A stretch of 64,000 nucleotides of DNA from contig CM037462.1 in assembly GCA_021014325.1 (NCBI GenBank), positions 11,452,501-11,516,500 of the forward strand, in the 5' to 3' direction. The notes under the pieces were generated by a model. That model was given only the letters and a program-made list of their open reading frames with translations. It had not been told where the DNA came from and did not search any database. Shown here one piece after another: positions 17,601 to 29,600 of this stretch. The translations under genes and the position numbers were made by a program. The first letter of the stretch is position 1. The number at the start of each line of letters is the position of its first letter. The stretch comes from Plazaster borealis. Lineage: Eukaryota; Echinodermata; Asteroidea; Forcipulatida; Labidiasteridae.

Positions 17601-20600
17601 AATTTTCATTATTTAAATCAAAGAAATAAGAAAGTTTGTACTGTCATTGACAAAAGAAGTCAAATCTAAAGATGATCTGTTCATTCATAAAGAGAGATTT
17701 GGAAATTTTTGATTCTTTATTCGCAGGTCAGAAATAGTTTAACAGTAGGATGAACAGGGCTAGAATTTTACAAATTTGACCGCAGGCCCGAGGCCAGTGG
17801 TTTCAGCATCGGGCCAGTAAACTCATGACCGGACTAGTCCGGCGGTCTTGTGTTTGTTTTCAAATGTTGACTTTCAGTCTGACAAATATAATTCTGTTGA
17901 TTAATGAAGAAGACTTACCCATAGTACAAATGAGATCAATCTTCTCTTTGAGTGCTTTTTCCAAATTCAAACAGTTCAATTGTTAAACTGTGTAGGCATT
18001 TTTTCTTCTCATTTCCAATCTGGTCTTGTACACAAAATTCTGGTTCAGCAAATATTTTGAGCTCTAAGCCCTGCGGTCTTGTGGGTTTCCCCAAAAAATT
18101 TGAGCCTTGAATGAAGCTAATCTTTCCTAGCTAAATCTAACCACAAGCTAATCTTACCACAAGGATCACACTTCTTGATTTCAACTGATCCTTTTTACAG
18201 GGGTGAGAAATCTCTTACTTTTATCTGAATTTATACTTGTGTTTGTTTTTGTTGGTGATTAAGGAAACCATGCTCTTCATAATAATAATAACTAGTTTTT
18301 ATATAGTGCTTTATCTACGGGCGTCTCAAAGCGCTTATCATCATTTATTTCCAGACAGGTTTTTGAAGTTTTTGAACTATGGGACCCATTTATGTAACAT
18401 CTTTTAAGGGTTTACAAGGTGTTACAGCTCAATCAGCAGTCACTGCCAGAAACACCAAGGCAAACCCCTTCTCTTAGCGATAACTGTAACTGGATTCTTT
18501 TACGTGCGTTACACTACACACGGGACCAACGGCTTTACGTCCCATCCGAATGACAAGGCAATAATGGTTAACTGTCTGGCTCGAGGACAAAAGTGTCAAG
18601 ACCGGGACTCGAGAGCTTGAGTCCGGTGCGCTTGACTGCTCGACCATGACCGCTCGGCCATGACTCTTTAATCTACTTCTGTAGCTCTGAGGAAAGGATA
18701 CCATTCCAAGAATCTCCTTGAAATCTATTAACTCCATGGGTTACCAGAAGGTGGAAATGCCATCATTTTCCCTTACCAGTGGTCTGCTGGCCAAATGCTA
18801 GTCAAAACACCTGAGGACCAGTCAGAATTGTGTCCTAGTGGTTGGGCTGACTGGTTCAGTTTTGAAGAGCATCCCATTCATATGAAATATGGACTACAGG
18901 GTTTGCCCTTGGCCCAATTTCATAGAGCTGCTAAGCACAAAAAATTGCTTAGCATGAAATTTCTTCCTTGATAAAAACAGGATTACCAACCAAATTTCCA
19001 TGTGATTTTCAGGATAAGCAAACAACAGCTGAATAACAGTAACAAGCAATATGCTACACATAGAAATTTGGTTGGTAATCCTGTTTTTATCAAGGAGAAA
19101 AATTTCATGCTAAGCAAATTTTTGTGCTTAGCAGCTCTATGAAATTGAGCCCTAATCTTTTTCACTGACTAGCCAGCAGGACCAGTTAGCTTTTCATTTC
19201 ACTGGTCTGTCGGCTTTTGCACAAAAAGGGATCCTTTTCAACACTGAACTATCTAGCCGGAGCCAGAGTATTTTGACTGGTCCTCAGGTGTTTTAACTGG
19301 CATTTGGCAAGCGGACCACTGTTAAGGTAGAATGCTAGACTGAAAGCTGGCGGACTAGTGAAGTGGCAAGCAAACTGGTCCCACTGACTAGTCACTGAAA
19401 AAGTTAAGGACAAACCCTAAATGCCATCATCTCAACATGTATCCTAAACTTGGGATCCTAGTTTCAGACCTTTGGCTTTTAAATCCCTGTGTCATATATA
19501 CCCTTCATTTGAAGGTGAATTATCTTCAATAAAAGCTGTTGATTTATTGTTGGTTCAAAGGCACTGTACACGTTTGGTAATTACTCAAAATATATATTAG
19601 CATAAAAACTTACTTGGTAACGAGCAACTGAGAGCTGTTGATAGTACAAAACATTGTGAGAAACGACTCCCTCTGAAGTAACGTAGTTTTTGAGAAAGAG
19701 GTAATTTCTCACTAAAATAATAAAAGACTTCAGGCCTGAAGCCTTTATCTTATCTGAAAGCACACAAATTTGTACAACAAGGATGTTTTTTCTTTCATCA
19801 TTTTCTTGCAACTTCGATGACCAATTGAGCCCAAATTTCCACAGGTTTGTTATTTTATGCATGTGTTGGGATACACCAAGTGAGAACACTGGTCTTTGAC
19901 AATTACCAAACTTTTTCTGTGCCTTTAACTTTCTACAGTTGAGCTCACCTATCAAGCATATGCCAGCCTTCACACCGAGCTCCCGCGGTGGCAGCACAGA
20001 CGCCGAACCTCTCTCAGACGTCCCCTCCAAGAAGGTGCCGTCCAATTCTTTTGCAACCACAGAGCCGCACTCTGCCTCGATAGTCATCGAGAGTGTCCAG
20101 ACCGGAGATGACAACAAAGCCACAGAGTCTCAACTGACACGGCTGGAAACCAGTGAGGAGGAGGTTGCCGTTGGAAAAGATGCCGGTGATGTTGCCACGG
20201 CAACACCATCTCGGGAGGAGGGAGGGGTACAGGAGTCAGATATCACCGGGAGTATCATCAAGGGTGGGACGTCGTTCCAAGCGCCTCATTCTGCTTTGCA
20301 GGAGTTCAAGACAAAAACAAGGTCAGCATTGAGGTCGTTGGCCGTTCATCTCACATCCCTCACATTAACAGTAGAATTAAAGGGACTGTATACGTTTGGT
20401 TATTGGAACCCACTGTTTGTTTCAATCCTATATAGTTGTAGATATTTACCATAAAACTAACTTGTTAAAGTTTCATTTCAAAAGGTGGTAGCTTTTTTGA
20501 GATATTGCTGAAAATCTGGAGCGGTTATGTCCACGCAGGAAGAATAATCTGCAATTGGAATACACTATCTGAGAAACGTTACTGCAGAAACGCTTCACTA

Positions 20601-23600
20601 ATTCAAATTTGGGGGATAAAAAGTGATATCTTTTTCCATAACCGCAGTACTTTGAAGTGAAAAGTTTATCAAAATGCATTATATCCAAAGCTGCTGTACT
20701 TCTTACCAAGTAAGTTTTTATTTCCATTAATTTTCAGAGTCATTACCAAACGTATACAGACCCTTTAAGTCACACTTACGAACAGGAGTCTGGTTCTCAT
20801 AATTCAAACATAGCTCTTCTTGCCTGTTGTTTAAAGTGCGCTCTGAGACGAATGAATAAATCGCTTTATAAGAACTGCCTAATATTACTGTTATTTTTAA
20901 TATCAAGTATTGGTGATATCTCTGCTGCCGCTTCCTGGGTTGTATAGTAAACTTGGTGATCCCTGGTTATACGACAGTTACAGGTTAAATGGCTTCGGAG
21001 TGGCACCCCGAACAAAGACATTGACAAAATAGGGAGACCACCAACATTAGGGCTAGATAGCTCAGTTGGTAAAGCGTCGGCACGTTAATCCGGAAGTCGC
21101 AGGTTCAAGTTCCACTGTATTAAATTTTCTTTGTTCAACCCAAAATTATTAATATTTTTAATACAACCTTGAAACAAAAAAATAAGCAGACTTGGGAGAG
21201 CTTTGGTTGTATGTAATCCGAGTGACTTGGTTTTGGTTTCAATCTGCAGGTTACAATTTGATGACGATGTCGAAGACCCACCGAGACGAAGATCAACTCG
21301 CACAAAGCCCGCTAGAGGAACGGGTCTGGACAACTTGAGCGAAGAAAGCAACACCTCGGAGGAAACAATTACAGAATCTCAAACCAGCAAGGGTTCGGAG
21401 GAGCCAAGCACCGCAACGGAGTCTTCATCGGCAGGAGAAGAGCAGCCACAGAAGAGAAGTTCTACTTTGATCCAGAAGAGAACATCCCTGCAGGAGCCAA
21501 CATCTAAGACGATGACGGTGATGTCTTCGGCCACTGAGAGGACGACTTCGTTGTTGGTGAATAAAGAAGAGAGTCTGGTATCTAATGTCGGTTCAACTCA
21601 TCAAACTTTGGACAAGGAAAGGTTTGTGTTTCATAAAAGGTGTAGAAATGTTTTCAGTTTTTGTTTTGTTTTTGAAATTTTGAGGATTTAAAAGCAGGGT
21701 TTACTTTTGGTAATTGTCAAAGACTAGTATATTCACTTGGTGTATCCAAACCTATGCATTAAAATAACAAACCTGTGAAAATTTGGGCTCAATTGGTCAT
21801 TGAAGTTGTAAGAAAACAATGAAAGAAAAAACACCCTTGTTGCATAGAATTGTGTGCTTTCAGATGCTTGAGAAAGGCTTCATGCCTGAAGGCTTTTTCA
21901 GATTCAAATTCATTGCCAAATATCTCCGAACTTGAGCAAGCACTCCAGAAGCTAGTTATTCGATTGGCTATCAAATTCTACCACAGATTTAATGCAATAT
22001 GTGACAGGCAGTTGGAGCCAAACTGCTCGTTACAAACTAAACCAAGTGAAACAGTCTTGTATAAACATTTTGGGCTACAAAAGCCATTAAACTTGAAAAT
22101 ACAATTCCACAGATTATTGGTTGCAGGAATGGGACTCTACTTCATGGCTGAAGTCACTCATACTGGTTGAATATGATCAAATAAGCTTGAATTCTGGCTT
22201 CTACCGCGACTCCCTTTTGTTTCTACCAGTGTGCCGTGTAACACGGGCACTTGATCAATATGCACATTGGGCCTCCGATGGTTACCGAATTCTGTGCGTC
22301 TAAAAAGATAGGTTTGAGTTGTGGCTTCTAAAAAAGAGAAATCATCTGTGAACAACATAGTATTTTCAAAATGGTCAAAGCAAACTTAATATTTGAGCCT
22401 ATTTTTGATGAGTACAAGAAACCATTTTTTTTGTAGTACATGACCGTCAAATGGTTTCCTGTTCTCTTGCAGAATAATTACCGCAGAAGCCTCCAGGGCT
22501 GCTTCGCAGCCAAGAGCTATCAGAAATGAAAGCAAAACTAGTGAGCAAAGGAGGTCCAATGTCGTCACGAAAGATGCAGCAAAGTCAACCAGACGGAGGA
22601 AGCAGAACAAGACGCATGTAGAGGAGGACGGAGATCTCTCGGGAGAAGAAGGGATGTTTATATCGCTCCAGAAGTCTCTAGTCAACCGGCACGACGGGAC
22701 AAAGGAGGCAGTGTCGGATCTGATCGTCCTGAGTGATCAGTCGTTCCAAGATGCCGATGATGAAGGGGTTGTCGACATCGTTCAGAATGACCGCTCCTAC
22801 AAGTCGACCCGGACAAAAAAACAGAAGAGTAGCGGTACTTTGAAATCTAAGGGTCAATCTTTAGCCGACGATGAGCCAGTTTCTAAAGTCAGGAAGAAGA
22901 AAGGAAGACCAAGACGAAGTGACAAACAGGACATAGCTGATTTGATTGATGGTGCTGTTGAAGAGGTGTTGCCTGAACCTAAGTCTATTCAGTCGAAAAA
23001 AGGAGGCAGGCCGCATGCCAAGCGCGCCTCAAGTGAAGACAGTGATATCGTTGGTACAAAATCAACAACTTCCTCAAGATCCTCACGGATGCGTAAATCA
23101 AAGAGGACTACGGGAGAAGCCAGCAGTGGTAGCGGAGACGGTAGCCAAGATTCACAGCAATCAGGACCAGATGTTGGCAACAAGAGAGGAAATCGATCTA
23201 GGAGTGGACCAAATAAAAAGCAGAACTCAACTGTTGCAGCAGATGAGATGAGCTTAACGGGATTAGATGAAGAACGCGATCAAAGAACGGGGAGGAAATC
23301 TAGAGGAGGGAAGGTAGCAGTCGATGTGAAAGGTGAGGACATCGGTATGGTGGACGGAGACTCTCGCGTGGATGCGGGTGACGGCGTATCAAGTGGTAAG
23401 ACAAGAAGACAAAGGAACAGATCGGATAAAACCAAGAATGGTTCTGAATCTAGTCTTGAGGATGTCCAAGAAGTAGAGTCAGAGTCCACTGTCTGCAACT
23501 CATCAGGTGCTAATCACACAATGGAGGTCAACAACGATGGGGCGCTGAGCGAGGTCATACCCCAGGATCAGATCCCAAACCACACATCCTTGAGAAAATC

Positions 23601-26600
23601 CCTCGTAAATAAACGTGCCAGTGTACACTTTGGTAGTGTTGATGTAGTCCCTTCAGATGGAGAGGGTGCAGCCACTCCGGGAAGCATTCCATCCACATCT
23701 CTCGCCGCTCCAGATTATGATGACAGTCTCCCAAGAAAGAAGTTCAAAGGGACGCCTGCAGCAAACCGAAGCCAGAGCCACTCAAACCCAGCCAACGAAG
23801 CCACTAAACCCGATGAGCGGTCTAAAAAGAGGAGCATCGAGAATATGTCAGAGGCTGTTGCCGCAGCGAAGAAGCCGCGGGAGTCAACAAAAGGCGGGAA
23901 GGGAAGACGAGGCAAGCGGAAGCTATACTCTGGGGATCTGTCAAGCATCTTCCTAACTGATTCCTCTCAGAGTATCACCCAATCCACAGCTACCATTATT
24001 GATATTGACTCTAGCCTCCCTCCTGATGCAGAGGGTTCGTTCAAAGTTCCACAAGGAGGCCTGTTGTCGGGAAGGGGAAAGGGTAGAAGTAGAGGGAAGG
24101 GGAAGGGTAAAGCAAAGATGTTGGACTCCACCAAAGATGTCTCATCAGAAACTCAAGGTAAGCAAAAGGGTCTGCTGGATTCATTTTCGTCATTGAGCCA
24201 AGAACTTTGAATGTCTGGTATACAGTTCCTTACCTGGTCACTTGTAAATGCCCAATTTAAGTTCCTCAAACTAAAAAATACTGTTGCTACTTCACATGAT
24301 TCGGGACAAGCTTTTGGATAGCCACCAGCCTCGCTACCATGGGCAGCGCGCCGTATCGATACCTCTCACCACTAACCCCTGGTAGGGAAACACTGAAAAT
24401 CAACGCTGATTGGCTCCCAAAAGTGACTGATTTGCGTGCACGCTTGTTAATAACATTCGAGCGCTTTTAGGGCGCTTGTCGGGCTCTTATTACACGCGTA
24501 AAAATGCACGTAGAACGCGTGTAAAAATGCAAGTATTTCGACGCAATACATTCAAATAACTCGTGTTTTTACATGGTCTCCCTAAACTGCATACAGTTAG
24601 ATGTATCACAAGATCGAAAAAGAATGGGAGGGGCCAGTTGCTCTATGACGATGTGTATTTTGACAGCGCGCTCTGCGTAGTCTCTAAAACAGAATGGATC
24701 AACCACAGGACTAATTAAAATAGCCAAATATATGGGCTACTTTCGTTTCACACTTCCAGGGTGTATAATCGAGCAAGGCATTCTGGGAAAGAAAACAAAA
24801 TGGCGCGGCGAGATCATACATCATGGGAACGAGGTTGGATAGCCACCTCCATATCAGCAAAGACTGGTAACCTGTGGCGTGGCGTGGCAGAGCGGTCAAG
24901 TGCACTGGACTCGAGCTCTGGTGTTTCTGATCAGCAGAGTGTGGGTTCGAGTCCCGGTCTTGACATTTGTGTCCTTAAGCAAGACACTGAACCATCATTG
25001 CTTCTCTTCACCCAGGAGTACAAATGGGTCCTTTGGATGGGACGTATAGCCAAAGGTCCTTTGTGATGTGTAATGCACTTAAAAGTCAGCAAATCACTTT
25101 ATACAAATTATTTTCCCGATTTGTTTGAAAATTTGTGTTTTAAAATAAAATAATATTTTTTAAAACAATCCAAGATAATCATGAGTGTAAAACTTCTTTA
25201 ATCAAACCAGCCACTGACGTAGTGATGGATTTTCTGAGCAAGTATGAGGGTGAGAAGTCCAGCGAGTCAACTGAGTCCAGCGATGATCCCTCAGGGAGCC
25301 CCAATCCCTCAGGGAACCCCATGGGGAGTTCAGAAGGAGCCAACAGGGACGCCTCTCACTCTGCGGTCACCCCCAAAACACTGTCCACAACGGGTGAGTA
25401 GGGATTATGTGGGGAGACAGGTGTGGGATTTCTCAGGATTTTTCAGGATTTTTCAGGATTTTCTCAAAATCCCCTTGAGCCTTCTAATTTTCTCGAAAGT
25501 TGTAACGCAGTCACCAAAGGGAGAAAGAAATAATCCACATTGTGTCCAAACCTGTCGGTTTGTATTTCTGGTGATGCACACAGTCTGTAAACCTCCTGAA
25601 TTGCAACATGTGGAAGGTTTCGGATCTAGAATAAGGGGGAACCCAGCAGTTGATTTCACTAAACTTTACGCAACTGTGTAGGTCCACTTGCGCATGATTT
25701 CTTGTGTTGGTGGCGCACAACTTACGCAATAAATGTTGCGCAAGTGGACTGTTCGCGGTTTTGTAAAGTTTTGTGAAATTGGCGACAGATCCGCAATCCA
25801 TTTTTTTCGGAATGTTCACATTTTGGCGATTCTCATCCCTGTCATTCAGATCAAACAGTCATTGATTTGTTTTTAATCTTAAGGGCATCATATACGTTTG
25901 GTAATTGGAGCCTATTGTTTGTTTCAAACCTATATAGTTGTAGATATATACCATAAAACTAACCTGTGGAAATTTCATTTCTAAAGGTGGTAGCGTTTTT
26001 TAGATATTGTCAAAAAACTGGAGCGGTTATGTCCACGCAGGAAGAATAATTTGCAATTAGAATACACACTCTGAGAAGCGTTACGCGTAATGCTTCTCAG
26101 ATTCAAATGTTTCGGGGGATAAAAAGTGATATCTTTTTTCCATAACCGCATTACTTCGAGGTGAAAAGTTTTTAAAAATGCATTATACTATCCAAAGCTG
26201 CTGTACTTCTTACCAAGTAAGTTTTTATTAACATTAATTATCAGAGTCATTACCAAATGTGTACGATGCCGTTAAACTTTCCTTTAATTTTTTTGTTTTT
26301 TCAGTCTACCCCGAGCCGACACCTCGCTCTATCCTGAAGGACCCGTCATCAAAGCAGACCAATAACCGACAGAAGAAGAACCTAACGCTGCAGTTCTTTG
26401 AAGTTCCCAAACCCAGAGCAATCATAAGTAAGTCCTGAAGTGGTTCCAGGGTTATCTCCCAAGGATTCCTTCAAAACTGTGGGGCATTCTGGACACAAAA
26501 TTGTTGAAGTTTTTACGAAGCACACTGAATTGAAACGAGGTCCTCTGAATGTTTTTTTTGGTGTAATCTTTGGTTTTAATAGTCTTCCTGTGCAATCTGG

Positions 26601-29600
26601 AGCATTCTAAATGGTATTGTCTTGATGATTTTTGTGAATTTGATCTCAAAATCCCCCCCCCCCCGAGAGAACATGATTAAAAATTTAGAAACAAATGTGC
26701 ATATCGACCCTTATTTTCGCGTATATCAGCCTCAATTCATGCGTATCGGACCGATACGCTAGCTTTTGCACGGGCAGAACACTGGTTTCCTCTGATCACT
26801 GAAGAGCCTCAATTCACAACACTCTTTTTCATGTTGCGTAATTTTTACCAAAAGCAGTATGATCTAGGGATTTATCCAGCGAAGAAATATGAAAGTGAAA
26901 GTTATTAGTTTTCCTGTATATGTTTATTTTTTTTTAAATTAGCCAAACACAATGCCAAAGGGCCAAAGGTGATGGCTAACAGGAAGACAACGAAAGTCTG
27001 TTATCTTTTTCGGACTGTTTGTTATTTTGCAGTGCAACCAGATCACGAGGAGAACGGTCAACGGAGGACGAAGCGTAACAGAGTGCGCCCTCTGGAGTTT
27101 TGGCGCAATGAGAGAGCCGTCTACCAGCGTAGGATGTCCGGTGGTTTTGCTCTGGCCGGGGTGGATTCACCGGCGTCAAGCAGTCCCGAACCTCGCACTC
27201 AAAGGGCAGAAAGAGGTAACTATGGTCGGTTTTGAAACCCTGACTTCGGCTCAAGCTCTGTCAGTAGTTTGAAAATGTGCGCTTTCAGTACGGTACTTCA
27301 AAGAGGTGGACGAAGCCCAAGCCAATGTTGTGGTTTCAAAAAATGGCCATAGAGGGTTATGATTTCAGCCATCTTTTATATTCAAATCAATAAAATCAAA
27401 TCCAGGCTCAAAACAGTCCTGTGTCACACAAAGAATGAAAGGGCAATGTTAATGAGCTGCTAGCCTATCTGCAGCGTTGTGGCCAATACTTGGCCAAAAT
27501 GGGCAGGTCGGTGGCGCCGCATGGTTGCCACTGTGGCCTGCAAGTTATCACTCAGTCCCTTATTAGAAGCTCACAAACGCAGCTCTCAAATACCAGGTCA
27601 TTTTGAATTTTCACTTTAAAGGCTGTATCCAAACTCGATGTGACCCAACATATACATGAAATAACAAACCGGTGAAAGTTTAAGCTAAATCGGTCTTCAA
27701 AGTCATGAGAAAAAAGTGAAAAACCCCCTTATGTGTTTTAACTTTTTTCTAACATCGGAATTTATCCTGCAGGATAAATACTGTTATTTTACTCATTTCG
27801 TAAAAACTATGGCATTTCAAGCAAAACTATTTCAAGGGAAGTTTTCTACCATGACCATATTTATACTATGTAAGTTATGTGCAAATCTGTGAGCATTTAT
27901 ATTTCCATTCTTACCAATGTTGTACACGCCCTTTAACCAATAGTTTACGAAACTATTACGTATTAAGTCCTGAAACTTGGTGAAAATGTAAACAGCATTG
28001 AGTACATCAAGAATTTACACCAAAAAAACGTACAAACGACGACGATATATTGTAAATAATTTTGTATTTTCTTTCGCTCAAAGGCAAGAAGAAACTTCCA
28101 CAGACACCTGCTGATCTTTCCATGCATGCAACCCCACCCCCAGGGGGTAAAGTGGCAGAACAACCAGCAATGACGGTCGTAAACCCTGACACTGAAGAAG
28201 AGGTATTGGTTGGTAAGTTGTTGGTCTTATTTTCACTGTACGACCTCGGTCCGAAATTCGCTTCACGAATTCAAGGCCCATTTTCAAAACCTCAATTACG
28301 TGCTCTGGCGTAATGCTGGTTCATACGCATGCTGGTCTGTGCACGCATCCGGCAACGGGATTGTCAAACACGGCGTTCATACTTTTACAAAATCTAAGAT
28401 AAATAAGGGGTCTTGTCAAAATTAATCCAGGAGAAGTAGTCGGATAACAATACTCCGATGTCAAATTTTTGTTGGATTTCCATCGGACTGTATTTCTATG
28501 AAAGACATTGTTTTACTCGCTGAAAGGCACACAGTTTTCTGATGCACTAAAGGTATGCTCTATGTCAATGCACCCCGCTGTGTGTTCTGCGGTTTGACTG
28601 GCTGATTAAATTTAGTATAAAACAAACTTGCGGTTTTGGAGCAATCTGAAAGGTTTGAAGGTCATTGTATATAATTAAGACACCCGATTTCTAACAAGGT
28701 GAATTAACGGCGGGTAAAAAACCTTGTCCTGGACGGTACTTATACACTGGTTGTCCTGGACCAATTTTGACGAGGTCCCTAAGCACTTAGGTGGAGTGCA
28801 TATGTGGAAACTCACAGGTAAAACTGTGTTCATGCTTTAACAAACCTCTCATGTTTTAAAGTGTTCCTACCGCAAGGATTCTTGGTTTACCCTTTAAAGG
28901 CACTGTACACGTTTGGTAATTACTCAAAATATATATTAGCATAAAAACTTACTTGGTAACGAGCAACAGAGAGCTGTTGATAGTATGAAACAATGTGAGA
29001 AACGACTCCCTCTGAAGTAACGTAGTTTTTGAGAAAGAGGTAATTTCTCACTAAAATAATAAAAACTTCTTGCAAGAAGTTTTTATTCCTATCTGAAAGC
29101 ACACAAATTTGTACAACAAGGGTGTTTTTTCTTTCATCATTCTTGCAACTTTGATGACCAATTGAGCCCAAATTTTCACAGACTTGTTATTTTATGCATA
29201 TGTTGGGATACACCAAGTGAGAACACTGGTCTTTGACAATTACCAAATGTGTTCAGTGCCTTTAAAGTGTTCCTACGCAAGTAGTGTTGGTTTGAGTCAT
29301 TTACTCCTTGAACAGGGCAGAGAAAGTCACAGGATTGTCTACTGTACTTAGAAGTCCCTAGATAACTTCCGTTGTGATTATTTTCTTGGTTACAAGTTCA
29401 GTTTATTTTGTAGAGGATGAATTTACCTGAGTTTACTGGCCCGAGGCTAAAATCACTGGCCTCGGGCCTGCGGTCCAGTGTTAAATTCAAGCCCTGAAGA
29501 GCCTTGGTATGACACGAGATCAAAAACAATAATAATAATAATAATAGTTAGTTTTTATATAGCGCTTTTCACGCCCGAAGGGCATCCCAAAGCGCTTCAC

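Noticed and set aside
19581..20123. 180-aa minus-strand frame
   Set aside because: It runs through a family-1 MITE and the antisense of CENPC exon 5; no splice or motif support.
22946..23956. Alternative frames (99-101 aa) over CENPC exon 7
   Set aside because: They lie in other frames of a long, well-supported exon and show no motif of their own.
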